This document shows, piece after piece, positions 12,401 through 20,203 of a stretch of 37,623 bases of DNA. The notes beneath the pieces were generated by a model, which worked only from the letters and a program-made list of their open reading frames with translations, did no database searches and had not been told where the DNA came from. The DNA comes from Arenibacter troitsensis (lineage in GTDB: Bacteria > Bacteroidota > Bacteroidia > Flavobacteriales > Flavobacteriaceae): positions 19,274 to 56,896 of the forward strand of contig NZ_FXAO01000005.1 of NCBI RefSeq assembly GCF_900177645.1, given 5' to 3'. The position numbers were made by a program, and so were the translations under genes. How positions within the stretch are numbered: position 1 is the first letter of the stretch; each line of letters starts with the position of its first letter.

Positions 12401-13212
12401 TCCAGAATAATCTCATTTCTCTCAATAGATACCACTTCACCAGTATCCTCATCCACAAAATCCTCATGCCATGTATTCAATACTCTAGCCGCCAATTTAC
12501 GACCCAATACTTTCTTTAATCCGGCATTGGAAACTTTAACCTCTTCAGAAAGGTCGAATATCTCCAAAATATCCTTATCCCTTTCAAAACCAATGGCTCT
12601 GAACAGGGTAGTAACCGGTAATTTTTTCTTTCTATCAATATAGGCGTACATAACACCATTGATATCTGTTGCAAATTCTATCCAGGAACCTTTAAACGGA
12701 ATAACCCTGGCAGAATACAATTTAGTTCCGTTAGCATGGAAAGATTGACCAAAGAAAACTCCAGGAGAACGGTGTAACTGGGAAACCACAACACGTTCTG
12801 CGCCATTGATAACAAAGGTACCACTAGGCGTCATGTAAGGAATAGTCCCTAAGTACACATCTTGTACAATAGTCTCGAAATCCTCATGTTCGGGATCTGT
12901 ACAATATAATTTTAATCTTGCTTTTAATGGAACACTATAAGTTAGTCCACGCTCTATACATTCTTGAATGGAATATCTCGGTGGATCAATGAAATAATCT
13001 AAAAATTCTAATACGAACTGGTTCCTTGTGTCTGTAATTGGAAAGTTTTCCATGAAGGTATTGTACAAGCCTTCATTGCCCCTTTCGTCAGATTTAGTTT
13101 CAAGTTGAAAAAAATCTTGAAATGATTTAATCTGAATGTCCAAGAAATCCGGATAATTCGGCGTGTTCTTAGCGGATGCGAAACTTATTCTTTCAGTCTG
13201 ATTTGTGAACAT
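9403..13212 (-). CDS. rpoB: DNA-directed RNA polymerase subunit beta
   Basis: 1269 aa. This RNA polymerase subunit contains the rifampicin pocket. Rif cluster I lies at about 467-497 ([10 protein letters not shown], then [13 protein letters not shown]). The residues equivalent to E. coli Q513, D516, H526 and S531 (Q473, D476, H486, S491) are wild type, so no classical resistance change is present in that cluster. The C-terminal segment [21 protein letters not shown], split here as [20 protein letters not shown], is the conserved clamp-contact region. The gene follows rplL across 136 bp that contain an attenuator-like hairpin, and precedes rpoC. Confidence 0.99.
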   Translation of the reverse strand: MFTNQTERISFASAKNTPNYPDFLDIQIKSFQDFFQLETKSDERGNEGLYNTFMENFPITDTRNQFVLEFLDYFIDPPRYSIQECIERGLTYSVPLKARLKLYCTDPEHEDFETIVQDVYLGTIPYMTPSGTFVINGAERVVVSQLHRSPGVFFGQSFHANGTKLYSARVIPFKGSWIEFATDINGVMYAYIDRKKKLPVTTLFRAIGFERDKDILEIFDLSEEVKVSNAGLKKVLGRKLAARVLNTWHEDFVDEDTGEVVSIERNEIILDRDTILEKDHINEILEADVKTILLHKENNAQSDYAIIHNTLQKDPTNSEKEAVEHIYRQLRNAEPPDEETARGIIDKLFFSDQRYNLGEVGRYRMNKKLGLDIGMDKQVLTKEDIITIIKYLIELINSKAEIDDIDHLSNRRVRTVGEQLSQQFGVGLARMARTIRERMNVRDNEVFTPIDLINAKTLSSVINSFFGTNQLSQFMDQTNPLAEITHKRRLSALGPGGLSRERAGFEVRDVHYTHYGRLCPIETPEGPNIGLISSLSVFAKVNPMGFLETPYRKVDNGTVNINDFTYLSAEEEEGMKIAQANIPMDEKGTITAEKVIAREEGDFPVVDPAEIQYTDVAPNQIASISASLIPFLEHDDANRALMGSNMMRQAVPLLKPESPIVGTGLERQVASDSRVLINAEGDGVIEYVDSQKITIKYDRTEEQRLVSFEEDSKTYELVKFRKTNQGTSINLKPIVKKGYKVKKGQVLCEGYATESGELALGRNLVVAFMPWKGYNFEDAIVISEKVVREDIFTSIHVDEYALEVRDTKLGAEELTNDIPNVSEEATKDLDEYGMIRIGAEVKPGDILIGKITPKGESDPTPEEKLLRAIFGDKAGDVKDASLKASPSLRGVVIDKKLFSRSVKDKRKRSEDKEELSKLELEYEVKFQQLKDVLVEKLFTLVNGKTSQGVLNDLGEEVLPKGKKYTMKMLNAVDDFAHLVGGSWTTDKESNTLVTDLLHNYKIKLNDLQGNLRRDKFTISVGDELPAGIMKLAKVYIAKKRKLKVGDKMAGRHGNKGIVSRIVRHEDMPFLEDGTPVDIVLNPLGVPSRMNIGQIYETVLGWAGLKLGKKYATPIFDGATLDEINAYTDEAGIPRFGHTYLYDGGTGQRFDQPATVGVIYMLKLGHMVDDKMHARSIGPYSLITQQPLGGKAQFGGQRFGEMEVWALEAYGASATLREILTVKSDDVIGRAKTYESIVKGETMPEPGLPESFNVLMHELKGLGLDIRLEE

Positions 13213-13279
13213 CTATGGACAAAATTTTGATCGTGAATACTATAATTGGGTAGTGTATGCCTCTATACACGGTATGTAT

Positions 13280-13323
13280 AAAAAGGCTTAGGTCTAGCCA
13301 CAAAAAGCGGAAAGACCTAAACC
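13280..13323 (-). terminator. Attenuator-like terminator between rplL and rpoB
   Basis: On the minus strand an 11-bp stem (13313-13323 with 13285-13295, one G-U pair) carries an inner 4-bp stem with a T5 loop. It is followed directly by TTTTTATAC. It lies after rplL and before rpoB with no promoter evident between, so it probably sets the ratio of ribosomal protein to RNA polymerase transcripts. Confidence 0.75.
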
Positions 13324-13348
13324 AAAATATTAATGGTTGTTGTTGCTA

Positions 13349-13729
13349 TTATTTAAGCTCAACTTCCGCTCCTGCTTCTTCCAAAGATTTTTTAATTCCT
13401 TCAGCTTCGTCTTTAGAAACACCTTCCTTAACGGCTTTTGGTGCGCTATCAACGATGTCCTTAGCATCTTTCAATCCTAAACCAGTTAATTCCTTAACCA
13501 ATTTAACTACTGCCAATTTAGAAGCACCAGCTGCTTTCAATATAACATCGAATTCTGATTTTTCCTCAGCAGCCTCGCCACCATCGGCAGCACCGCCACC
13601 AGCAGCAACAGCAACTGCAGCAGCTGCAGGCTCTATACCATACTCTTCTTTTAATATATTAGCCAACTCATTTACTTCCTTTACTGTAAGGTTAACCAAT
13701 TGTTCTGCGAAATCTTTTAAATCTGCCAT
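13349..13729 (-). CDS. rplL: 50S ribosomal protein L7/L12
   Basis: 126 aa, normal length. It forms the flexible stalk of the large subunit that recruits translational GTPases. The N-terminal dimerisation domain (1-32) is followed by an Ala/Gly-rich hinge at about 34-56. The C-terminal domain follows, with the factor-binding segment [20 protein letters not shown]. It lies directly downstream of rplJ, as is usual, and its transcript meets an intrinsic-terminator structure before rpoB. Confidence 0.98.
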   Translation of the reverse strand: MADLKDFAEQLVNLTVKEVNELANILKEEYGIEPAAAAVAVAAGGGAADGGEAAEEKSEFDVILKAAGASKLAVVKLVKELTGLGLKDAKDIVDSAPKAVKEGVSKDEAEGIKKSLEEAGAEVELK

Positions 13730-13782
13730 TTTTCTATCGTTTAATAAAATTTTAAAATATAATTGTTTTTAGTGCGTACGTA

Positions 13783-14298
13783 TTATCTTTCTGATAATGT
13801 CTTAAGGATTCCAGCAAGTTTACCACCGCCAGATTTAAGTCCGGAAATAACATTTTTGGCTGGGGATTGTAACAATCCGATAATTTCTCCAACCATTTCC
13901 TCTTTAGACTTAATGCTTTCCAAAGCATCCAATTGATCATCACCAACATAAATTGCTTCGGCAATATATGCTCCCTTCAACAAAGGCTTGTTAGACTTTT
14001 TTCTAAAAGTCTTGATCAGCTTTGCAGGTGCATTTCCGGTTTCCGAAAACATTAAAGAGGTATTCCCCTTCAATACTGATGGAAGTTCACCGAAATCCTT
14101 ATCCGAAGCCTCCATTGCTTTTGCAAGCAAGGTGTTTTTAACTACAGCAAGTTTTATATCAGCCTTGTAACAAGCCCTTCTTAATGCTGAAGTAGTTTCA
14201 GCATTTAATCCGGAAATATCGGCTAAATATATAGTGGAGCTATCCCCTAACTGCGCAGTTAAATCTTGTATAACATTTAATTTCTCTTCTCTTGTCAT
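13783..14298 (-). CDS. rplJ: 50S ribosomal protein L10
   Basis: 171 aa. It forms the base of the L7/L12 stalk. The start MTREEKLNVIQDLTAQL and the AETTSALRRACYKADIKLAVVKNTL segment are typical. The C-terminal helix that binds L12 dimers is short but complete. It is 22 bp after rplA and 53 bp before rplL. The short upstream gap leaves little space for a separate L10-binding leader like that of E. coli, so autoregulation, if any, would use another site. Confidence 0.98.
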   Translation of the reverse strand: MTREEKLNVIQDLTAQLGDSSTIYLADISGLNAETTSALRRACYKADIKLAVVKNTLLAKAMEASDKDFGELPSVLKGNTSLMFSETGNAPAKLIKTFRKKSNKPLLKGAYIAEAIYVGDDQLDALESIKSKEEMVGEIIGLLQSPAKNVISGLKSGGGKLAGILKTLSER

Positions 14299-14320
14299 AA
14301 TAAAAATTTTTAACTACCAG

Positions 14321-15010
14321 TTAAACTGCTTTTGGATCCAATGCAACACTAGGACTCATGGTACTGGACATATATATAGTTTTTACATATACTCCTTTGG
14401 CTGCAGTTGGCTTTAATTTTACCAATGTATCCAACAATTCGTTGGCATTGTCCGCAATTTTATCTGCTGAGAAAGATACTTTCCCGATTGCAGCATGCAC
14501 AATTCCTGTCTTATCCACTTTAAAATCGATCTTACCGGCTTTTACCTCGGCTACCGCCTTGGCAACATCCATAGTAACCGTACCTGTCTTTGGGTTCGGC
14601 ATAAGACCTCTTGGTCCCAAGACCCTACCTAAAGGACCTAGCTTACCCATAACACTTGGCATTGTGATGATGACATCAACATCGGTCCAACCGTTTTTAA
14701 TTTTATCCAAATACTCGTCCAATCCTACAAAATCAGCACCAGCTTCTTTAGCCTCTGCCTCTTTGTCCGGTGTTACCAAAGCCAAAACCTTAACATCTTT
14801 ACCGGTACCATGGGGAAGTGTAACAACACCACGAACCATTTGATTGGCTTTTCTTGGATCAACGCCCAAACGTACAGCCAATTCAACAGATGCATCGAAT
14901 TTTGTATTGGTTATTTCTTTTACTAAAGCAGATGCCTCTTGAACAGAATAGAGTTTATTCTTATCTATTTTGCTGTGGGCTTCCTTTTGCTTCTTTGTTA
15001 ATTTTGCCAT
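14321..15010 (-). CDS. rplA: 50S ribosomal protein L1
   Basis: 229 aa, normal length. It binds 23S rRNA at the E-site stalk. It has the family segments [20 protein letters not shown] near residue 50-70 and the signature [14 protein letters not shown] near 130-145. It is 20 bp downstream of rplK, an arrangement in which L1 is known to repress the rplKA unit in other bacteria. No overlap or disruption is seen. Confidence 0.98.
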   Translation of the reverse strand: MAKLTKKQKEAHSKIDKNKLYSVQEASALVKEITNTKFDASVELAVRLGVDPRKANQMVRGVVTLPHGTGKDVKVLALVTPDKEAEAKEAGADFVGLDEYLDKIKNGWTDVDVIITMPSVMGKLGPLGRVLGPRGLMPNPKTGTVTMDVAKAVAEVKAGKIDFKVDKTGIVHAAIGKVSFSADKIADNANELLDTLVKLKPTAAKGVYVKTIYMSSTMSPSVALDPKAV

Positions 15011-15030
15011 TCTAAATTGCTTTTAAGATT

Positions 15031-15468
15031 TTAAAAAGGTCTGTTGCCTGCAACTTTTAAACCCATAGATCTTGCCGTACCTGCAACCATACTCATTGCC
15101 GATTCTACCGTAAAGGCATTAAGATCTACCATTTTGTCTTCAGCGATCAACTTGATCTGGTCCCAAGATACACTTGCAACCTTGTTTCTGTTAGGCTCGC
15201 CAGATCCTTTTTTAATCTTAGCCGCTTCCATTAATTGAACTGCCGCCGGCGGTGTCTTTACAACAAAGTCGAACGACTTGTCTTTATAAACCGTGATCGC
15301 CACTGGCAATACTTTGCCTGGTTTGTCCTGTGTACGTGCATTGAATTGCTTACAGAACTCCATAATGTTGACCCCGGCAGCACCTAAAGCGGGTCCAACC
15401 GGTGGCGACGGATTCGCTGCACCTCCCCTAACTTGTAGTTTAACTACTTTACTTACTTCTTTTGCCAT
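15031..15468 (-). CDS. rplK: 50S ribosomal protein L11
   Basis: 145 aa, normal length. It binds the GTPase-associated region of 23S rRNA. The N-terminal [15 protein letters not shown] motif and the C-terminal [11 protein letters not shown] and [10 protein letters not shown] segments are characteristic. It lies 69 bp after nusG and 20 bp before rplA. Confidence 0.98.
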   Translation of the reverse strand: MAKEVSKVVKLQVRGGAANPSPPVGPALGAAGVNIMEFCKQFNARTQDKPGKVLPVAITVYKDKSFDFVVKTPPAAVQLMEAAKIKKGSGEPNRNKVASVSWDQIKLIAEDKMVDLNAFTVESAMSMVAGTARSMGLKVAGNRPF

Positions 15469-15537
15469 TGTTTAAAATTAAATTTAAAGAGTGTTAATTT
15501 GGAAGCAACACTTCTTTTATCTATGTAACAGTTCTTA

Positions 15538-16089
15538 CTAAACTTTTTCTACCTGCATATAACTGAGTTCCAATGGTGTTTTTCTTCCAAAAATTTTCAC
15601 CATAACTTCCAGCTTACGCTTTTCTTCGTTAATTTTTTCAACGGTTCCGTTAAAACCATTGAATGGACCATCAATAACCTTCACGGTCTCACCAAATACA
15701 AATGGTATGGCAACACTATCGGTCTTAACCGCCAATTCATCCACTTTACCAAGCATTCTATTCACTTCGGACTTTCTCAAAGGAACGGGATCCCCGCCTT
15801 TGGTCTCACCCAAAAAACCAATAACATTGGTAATAGAACGGATAATATGAATCATTTCACCACCAAGGTTAGCTTTGATCATAATATATCCAGGAAAATA
15901 AACACGTTCCTTATTAATCTTTTTTCCGTTCCTTATTTGCACCACTTTTTCAGTAGGAACAAGAACTTCTTCCAAATAGTCTTCAAAACCAAGCCTAGCA
16001 ACTTCCGCCTCTATATAGCCCTTAATTTTGTTTTCCTGACCACTTACAGCCCTTACAACATACCATTTCTTATCCAATACTTCTGACAT
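15538..16089 (-). CDS. nusG: Transcription termination/antitermination protein NusG
   Basis: 183 aa. It binds RNA polymerase at the clamp and links it to the ribosome or Rho. The NGN domain begins at KKWYVVRAVSGQENKIKGYI. The KOW domain at about 128-183 contains FGETVKVIDGPFNGFNGTV. The protein lies 10 bp downstream of secE, the nearly universal pairing. The length is the standard short form without inserted domains. Confidence 0.98.
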   Translation of the reverse strand: MSEVLDKKWYVVRAVSGQENKIKGYIEAEVARLGFEDYLEEVLVPTEKVVQIRNGKKINKERVYFPGYIMIKANLGGEMIHIIRSITNVIGFLGETKGGDPVPLRKSEVNRMLGKVDELAVKTDSVAIPFVFGETVKVIDGPFNGFNGTVEKINEEKRKLEVMVKIFGRKTPLELSYMQVEKV

Positions 16090-16099
16090 ACGGTGCTAC

Positions 16100-16288
16100 T
16101 TAATTGATTATGTTATTGAAATACAGTTGTATCAATTTACTAAACAAACTATCAACACCCCAAGTCGCAAGCGCAAAAATTATAGAAAATACCGCTACGA
16201 TTACCATCAAGTTGGAAGACTCCGCCCTTGTAGGTAAAGTAACGTTATTCCTAAGTTCGTCTATAGATTCTCTTATATATGTAATCAT
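16100..16288 (-). CDS. secE: Preprotein translocase subunit SecE
   Basis: 62 aa, the minimal single-span SecE found in most non-enteric bacteria. It is the tail subunit of the SecYEG membrane channel. An amphipathic N-terminal helix (YIRESIDELRNNVTLPTRAE) precedes one membrane segment at about residues 28-48 (LMVIVAVFSIIFALATWGV). It sits between tRNA-Trp and nusG, the conserved place. The start ATG at 16288 has no Shine-Dalgarno sequence, as expected. Confidence 0.96.
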   Translation of the reverse strand: MITYIRESIDELRNNVTLPTRAESSNLMVIVAVFSIIFALATWGVDSLFSKLIQLYFNNIIN

Positions 16289-16381
16289 GCTGCGAAAAAT
16301 TTATTTTCTTAACTATAAAACAAGGCCTTAAAAAAATACTGACGACATCATCCCAATCAGAAAAGAACCCATTATATTTTG

Positions 16382-16454
16382 CACGGGCGGAGAGGCTCGA
16401 ACTCCCGACACCTGGTTTTGGAGACCAGTGCTCTACCAACTGAGCTACACCCGT
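16382..16454 (-). tRNA. tRNA-Trp (anticodon CCA)
   Basis: 73 nt. The acceptor stem ACGGGTG pairs with CGCCCGT, the anticodon loop reads CTCCAAA, and the T-arm carries GTTCGAGC. The CCA end is not encoded. It lies between tuf and secE, a place where many bacteria carry this tRNA. Confidence 0.97.
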
Positions 16455-16459
16455 TTATA

Positions 16460-16506
16460 TTTACATTGAAAGGTATCCCGCTTTAGCAAGACACCCTCAA
16501 TGTAAA
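16460..16506 (-). other. Long near-continuous hairpin between tuf and tRNA-Trp
   Basis: A perfect 10-bp inverted repeat (TTTACATTGA/TCAATGTAAA) encloses a 6-bp stem (GGTGTC/GATACC, one wobble) and a 4-bp stem (TTGC/GCGG, two wobbles) closed by TAAA. About 20 bp pair in 47 nt. No T-run follows, so it is more likely an RNase III-type processing site than a terminator (inference). Confidence 0.7.
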
Positions 16507-16524
16507 CAATACTATACTAAAATA

Positions 16525-17712
16525 TTAATCTAATATCTTGGTAACCTGACCTGCACCAACTGTTCTACCACCTTCACGGATAGCAAAACGCAAACCTTCG
16601 CTAAGTGCAATTGGCGACAATAAGTCAACAGTAATAGTAAGGTTATCCCCAGGCATAACCATCTCAACTCCACTTGGAAGATTGATAGTACCAGTAACAT
16701 CGGTAGTTCTTACATAGAACTGAGGACGGTAGTTATTATGGAATGGAGTGTGACGTCCACCTTCTTCTTTTTTAAGGATATACACCTCAGCTTCAAATTT
16801 AGCGTGCGGCTTAACAGAACCTGGCTTACAGATTACCATTCCTCTTTTTATTTGAGATTTTTCAATACCTCTCAAAAGGATACCCACGTTATCTCCAGCT
16901 TCACCTCTATCCAATATCTTACGGAACATCTCTACCCCAGTAATTGTAGAGTTTAATTTCTCAGCACCCATACCGATGATCTCAACCGGATCTCCAGTAT
17001 TCGCAACTCCTGTTTCAATACGTCCAGTAGCAACAGTTCCACGACCTGTAATTGTAAATACGTCTTCAACAGGCATCAAGAAAGGCTTATCAACATCCCT
17101 AGTTGGCAATTCGATCCAGTTATCAACAGCATCCATCAACTCCATTACAGTATCAACCCATTTTTGCTCACCGTTAAGTGCACCTAAGGCAGATCCAGAA
17201 ATAACAGGACCATTGTCACCATCGTACTCGTAGAAAGAAAGCAATTCCCTCACTTCCATTTCAACCAATTCCAAAAGCTCCTCATCATCAACCATATCCA
17301 CTTTGTTCAAGAAAACAACGATTCTTGGAATACCAACCTGACGACCCAAAAGGATGTGCTCGCGAGTTTGTGGCATAGGACCATCAGTAGCAGCAACAAC
17401 CAATATAGCACCGTCCATCTGGGCAGCACCAGTAACCATGTTCTTTACGTAATCCGCGTGACCTGGACAATCCACGTGAGCATAGTGACGGTTCGCGGTA
17501 GAGTATTCTACGTGTGAAGTATTAATAGTAATACCTCTTTCCTTTTCCTCTGGAGCGTTATCGATAGAATCGAAACTTCTCATTTCAGAAAGTCCTGCGT
17601 TTGCCAATACTGTAGTAATCGCAGCAGTCAATGTAGTTTTACCGTGATCCACGTGTCCAATAGTACCTATATTTAAATGCGGTTTGGAACGATCAAATGT
17701 TGCCTTTGCCAT
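16525..17712 (-). CDS. tuf: Elongation factor Tu
   Basis: 395 aa, normal length. This GTPase delivers aminoacyl-tRNA to the ribosome. Motifs present: GHVDHGKT at 19-26 (G1), DCPGHAD at 81-87 (G3), NKVD at 136-139 (G4) and SAL at 174-176 (G5). The C-terminal domains 2 and 3 are complete and end in VTKILD. It is preceded by four tRNA genes and followed by tRNA-Trp. The 54-bp gap upstream shows no good promoter match, so it is probably cotranscribed with the tRNAs, as tufB is in E. coli. Confidence 0.99.
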   Translation of the reverse strand: MAKATFDRSKPHLNIGTIGHVDHGKTTLTAAITTVLANAGLSEMRSFDSIDNAPEEKERGITINTSHVEYSTANRHYAHVDCPGHADYVKNMVTGAAQMDGAILVVAATDGPMPQTREHILLGRQVGIPRIVVFLNKVDMVDDEELLELVEMEVRELLSFYEYDGDNGPVISGSALGALNGEQKWVDTVMELMDAVDNWIELPTRDVDKPFLMPVEDVFTITGRGTVATGRIETGVANTGDPVEIIGMGAEKLNSTITGVEMFRKILDRGEAGDNVGILLRGIEKSQIKRGMVICKPGSVKPHAKFEAEVYILKKEEGGRHTPFHNNYRPQFYVRTTDVTGTINLPSGVEMVMPGDNLTITVDLLSPIALSEGLRFAIREGGRTVGAGQVTKILD

Positions 17713-17766
17713 GTTTGTTAATTTTAATTCTTAGTTTATATTAGTGTACAAATAATGCCTTAATTG

Positions 17767-17838
17767 AGCCAATGATGAGATTTGAACTCATGACCTCTTC
17801 CTTACCAAGGAAACGCTCTACCCCTGAGCTACACCGGC
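17767..17838 (-). tRNA. tRNA-Thr (anticodon GGT)
   Basis: 72 nt. The acceptor stem GCCGGTG pairs with CATTGGC (two G-U pairs). The anticodon loop is TTGGTAA and the T-arm carries GTTCAAAT. CCA is not encoded. It is the last tRNA before tuf and corresponds in position to thrT of E. coli. Confidence 0.96.
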
Positions 17839-17878
17839 ATCTTTAATTTTAACCATTGGGCCAGGCCCAATCTAAAAC

Positions 17879-18010
17879 TATAACCCTATACCCAAAGTTT
17901 AAGAGCGTTGACGAAGTTTACCCTCGGCGTCGCTCAGGACAGGATAACTAAATCTTGTCCATTTAATTTTAATTGCGCAAAGCCCCATCAAAGGAGCTTT
18001 TGCTTTTAAA
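17879..18010. repeat. Repeat-like spacer between tRNA-Thr(GGT) and tRNA-Gly
   Basis: The spacer is unusually long and contains CTCGGCGTCGCTCAGGACAG at about 17923-17942, a stretch that resembles short dispersed elements I recall from Bacteroidetes genomes. It also holds an 8-bp hairpin at 17979-18000 (AAAGCCCC with GGAGCTTT). No gene is seen. The dispersed nature is inference. Confidence 0.4.
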
Positions 18011-18016
18011 ATTTAG

Positions 18017-18089
18017 AGCGGGAGACCGGGTTCGAACCGGCGACATTCAGCTTGGAAGGCTGACGCTCTACCAACTGAGCTACTCCCGC
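18017..18089 (-). tRNA. tRNA-Gly (anticodon TCC)
   Basis: 73 nt. The acceptor stem GCGGGAG pairs with CTCCCGC, the anticodon loop is CTTCCAA between TCAGC and GCTGA, and the T-arm carries GTTCGAAC. CCA is not encoded. It corresponds in position to glyT of E. coli. Confidence 0.97.
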
Positions 18090-18181
18090 TTTTATAATTT
18101 TTAGGCAAACCTAAAAATTAATTTCATCATTTCAAAAAAAACTTTTTGTATTTTCATACAAAGACCATTCAAGGCCTTTTG

Positions 18182-18263
<82 letters not shown>

Positions 18264-18312
18264 AAACCATATTTTAAAGAACCTAAGAAAATATAAATTT
18301 TCTTTTTTTTTA

Positions 18313-18329
18313 GAGCCGATAGAAGGACT
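18313..18329 (-). repeat. 17-bp copy of the 3' end of tRNA-Thr(TGT)
   Basis: GAGCCGATAGAAGGACT here matches 18428-18444 (the T-arm and acceptor 3' strand of the neighbouring tRNA-Thr) at 16 of 17 positions. The rest of the tRNA is absent. A 6-bp hairpin (18345-18350 with 18360-18365) lies just beside it. It could be a decayed tRNA duplicate or an attachment-site remnant. Confidence 0.6.
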
Positions 18330-18428
18330 TCCCTCCCCTAAGCCCGGGACAAACTTTTCGTCCCGATCACTTTTCAACCCTTTATCAAAATTTCAAACAA
18401 AAATAACACTATTTCTGCTTTCTTTTTG

Positions 18429-18502
18429 AGCCGATAGAGGGACTCGAACCCACGACCTGCTGATTACAAATCAGCTGCTCTAGCCAGCTGAGCTACATCG
18501 GC
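18429..18502 (-). tRNA. tRNA-Thr (anticodon TGT)
   Basis: 74 nt. The acceptor stem GCCGATG pairs with TATCGGC, the anticodon loop is TTTGTAA between GCTGA and TCAGC, and the T-arm carries GTTCGAGT. CCA is not encoded. It is the first tRNA of the cluster and corresponds in position to thrU of E. coli. Confidence 0.97.
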
Positions 18503-18521
18503 TTTTGTTACTTTTTTCCTC

Positions 18522-18550
18522 AAAAAAAAGTCCGCTATTTCTAACGGACT
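18522..18550 (-). terminator. hpf terminator
   Basis: On the minus strand a 9-bp stem (AGTCCGTTA/TAGCGGACT, one wobble) closed by a GAAA tetraloop is followed by seven or eight T. It lies 51 nt after the hpf stop and 19 nt before tRNA-Thr(TGT). Confidence 0.85.
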
Positions 18551-18551
18551 G

Positions 18552-18580
18552 CAAATGTAGATATTTATTTATTTAATCAA
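18552..18580 (-). promoter_or_regulatory. Promoter of the tRNA-tuf transcript
   Basis: On the minus strand TTG (18578-18580), 18 bp, then TACATTTG (18552-18559) is a full match to the Bacteroidetes consensus. The expected start near 18546-18549 falls inside the 5' arm of the hpf terminator, so the tRNA transcript would begin within that hairpin. Confidence 0.65.
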
Positions 18581-18600
18581 AACATTTTTTAATAATTTTT

Positions 18601-18903
18601 TTAAGCATTTAATCTTATTTTTTCTTTTCGCTTAACCAACTTCCGTTCCAAAGAACTACATGCCGTGTCCACAGCCTCTTCAAAGGACTTGCATTGTTTT
18701 TTTACCACAAACTTATCTTTAGGAACCAACACCTTGATTTCCACAATTTTATTTTCCTTGGCACTTGTGTTTTCAACCTTAAGATATACATCAGAACTAA
18801 TTACCTTGTCATAAAACAGTTCCATTTTATTTAATCTTGCCTGAATAAAGTCAATAAGCTTTCCGTCTGCAGTGAAATTCACCGATTGTGCATTTACTTT
18901 CAT
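18601..18903 (-). CDS. hpf: Ribosome hibernation promoting factor (short HPF/RaiA type)
   Basis: 100 aa, the short form without the dimerising C-terminal domain. Proteins of this family bind the decoding region of the 30S subunit and silence ribosomes in stationary phase. The sequence begins with the beta-strand MKVNAQSVNFTADGKLIDFI and ends in a Lys-rich helix (LERKLVKRKEKIRLN), as in the family. It lies 46 bp after xerC and is followed by a terminator and then the tRNA genes. Cotranscription with rpsU and xerC is likely, since no good promoter is seen in the gap. Confidence 0.93.
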   Translation of the reverse strand: MKVNAQSVNFTADGKLIDFIQARLNKMELFYDKVISSDVYLKVENTSAKENKIVEIKVLVPKDKFVVKKQCKSFEEAVDTACSSLERKLVKRKEKIRLNA

Positions 18904-18949
18904 AGAATGAAGTTTTAAAAGAGTTAAACAATAAAAGACAAAGACCGTA

Positions 18950-19840
18950 CTACTTCTTACTTCTAGGATGAGCGGAGAAATGTACCTTCTTTAATTCCGC
19001 AATACTATTATGGGTATATACTTGTGTTGACGCCAAACTGGAATGCCCCAATAATTCCTTTACGGAATTTAAATCCGCACCCTTATTTAGCAAATGTGTG
19101 GCAAAGGTATGTCTTAAAATATGCGGACTCTTTTTCACCTTGGCCGACACTAAACTAAAATACTTATTTATAATTCTATAAACAAGCGTTTCATAGATTT
19201 TATTGCCTTTGCCAGAAAGAAAAACATAGGCTTCATCCTCTACTGCTTTCAACCTGCTACGCTCCAGATTATATTCCAAGAACAATTCCTTGGTCGTCTC
19301 CAAAAGCGGAATGATCCGTTCCTTATTTCGCTTCCCCAATACTTTTATTGTCCCGGCCTTACAATCCACATCCTTAACCCTAAGACCTATCAGTTCTGCG
19401 CGTCTAATTCCGGTGGTATAAAGTAATTCAATTATCAACTTGTCACGCTTGCCTTCAAAATTATTCTCGAAAGGAATTTGGGAAATAACATTCTCCATCT
19501 CAATTTCGGAAAACGGAATCTCTATTTTCTTTGAAGTTTTGAGCGCTTTGTGCTTTGCCAAGGGGTTAATGGTCAAAATTCCAACTCTCAAGAGAAATTT
19601 ATAATACGCCTTTAAGGATGCAATTTTACGATTTACAGACCTGTTGGAGACACCTGATTCTACCAGGCTAACTATCCAACTCCTAATGAGGTTGTAGGAT
19701 ATTTGGTTAATTTCCTCAAGTTGAAACTGCTGCCTACAATAATTTTTAAATTCCACCAAATCATTCCGGTATGCCGTTGTGGTATGCGGAGAATAGTTCT
19801 TCTCCAGTGACAAATAGGAAATAAATGATTCTATGGACAT
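18950..19840 (-). CDS. xerC: Tyrosine recombinase, XerC type
   Basis: 296 aa. It is expected to resolve chromosome dimers at dif together with XerD. The N-terminal SAM-like DNA-binding domain spans about 1-90. The catalytic set is complete: R146 (TTGIRRAEL), K170, H240 and R243 (HILRHTFATHLL), H266 (LGHSS) and the nucleophile Y275 (TQVYTH). The location between rpsU and hpf is a conserved chromosomal setting in Flavobacteriaceae and argues for the housekeeping enzyme rather than a phage integrase. Its ATG lies 48 nt beyond the rpsU terminator stem. A TAACTTTG at 19845-19852 could be its -7 box, but no -33 TTG is suitably spaced. Confidence 0.93.
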   Translation of the reverse strand: MSIESFISYLSLEKNYSPHTTTAYRNDLVEFKNYCRQQFQLEEINQISYNLIRSWIVSLVESGVSNRSVNRKIASLKAYYKFLLRVGILTINPLAKHKALKTSKKIEIPFSEIEMENVISQIPFENNFEGKRDKLIIELLYTTGIRRAELIGLRVKDVDCKAGTIKVLGKRNKERIIPLLETTKELFLEYNLERSRLKAVEDEAYVFLSGKGNKIYETLVYRIINKYFSLVSAKVKKSPHILRHTFATHLLNKGADLNSVKELLGHSSLASTQVYTHNSIAELKKVHFSAHPRSKK

Positions 19841-19883
19841 AACCCAAAGTTACAAAAGATAAACCCTGCTAAGTGTAGGATAC

Positions 19884-19916
19884 AAAAAAAAAGTCCCACA
19901 TGAAGTGGAACTTTTT
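19884..19916 (-). terminator. rpsU terminator
   Basis: A 12-bp stem (19905-19916 with 19888-19899, one wobble) has a 5-nt loop, followed on the minus strand by a run of T. It lies 24 nt after the rpsU stop, so rpsU may be transcribed mainly alone with partial read-through into xerC-hpf. Confidence 0.88.
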
Positions 19917-19940
19917 ATACTATTATAAATTCAAGTAGAT

Positions 19941-20135
19941 CTAGATTTCTTCTTTATCCCTAAGACCTTGAATATATTGAGCTTTCTGAATCTTCGCTCT
20001 GTTCTCTACAGATGGCTTAGTAAACTGCTGACGTTTTCTCAACTGTCGCATTGTACCTGTCTTGTCGAACTTACGCTTGAAACGCTTTAAAGCTCTATCG
20101 ATGTTTTCTCCTTCTTTTATTGGTATTATTAACAT
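19941..20135 (-). CDS. rpsU: 30S ribosomal protein S21
   Basis: 64 aa from the ATG at 20135 (MLIIPIKEGENIDRALKRFK), the typical Bacteroidetes length. An upstream in-frame TTG adds two residues but would sit inside the Shine-Dalgarno spacing. AGGAGG at 20145-20150 lies 9 nt before the ATG, a strong Shine-Dalgarno sequence in a genome that otherwise lacks them. In Flavobacterium bS21 helps hide the anti-Shine-Dalgarno sequence on the ribosome, and the strong site before rpsU gives autoregulation: ribosomes lacking bS21 translate it best. The same logic is inferred here. A consensus promoter lies upstream and a terminator downstream. Confidence 0.96.
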   Translation of the reverse strand: MLIIPIKEGENIDRALKRFKRKFDKTGTMRQLRKRQQFTKPSVENRAKIQKAQYIQGLRDKEEI

Positions 20136-20144
20136 GGGCAATAA

Positions 20145-20150
20145 CCTCCT
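20145..20150 (-). promoter_or_regulatory. Strong Shine-Dalgarno sequence of rpsU
   Basis: AGGAGG followed by T, 9 nt upstream of the ATG. This decides the start at 20135 and is the likely autoregulatory site for S21 synthesis. Confidence 0.8.
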
Positions 20151-20170
20151 CTCTTTTGTGATTAAGGCTG

Positions 20171-20199
20171 CAAATATATACCTTAAAAATGAATTACAA
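20171..20199 (-). promoter_or_regulatory. rpsU promoter
   Basis: On the minus strand TTG (20197-20199), 18 bp, then TATATTTG (20171-20178). The expected start near 20165 gives a leader of about 30 nt that contains the Shine-Dalgarno sequence. Confidence 0.7.
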
Positions 20200-20203
20200 A
20201 TAA

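Noticed and set aside
13257..13772. 171-aa plus-strand frame over rplL
   Set aside because: Antisense to the Ala-rich rplL hinge, which yields an artificial Ala/Ser-rich product.
15486..15516. Terminator between nusG and rplK
   Set aside because: Only a 6-bp AGTGTT/AACACT stem with an 11-nt loop and a weak T tract; not convincing.
16455..16524. Possible rpmG (L33) gene between tuf and tRNA-Trp, as in some bacteria
   Set aside because: The 70-bp gap is filled by a hairpin and is too short.
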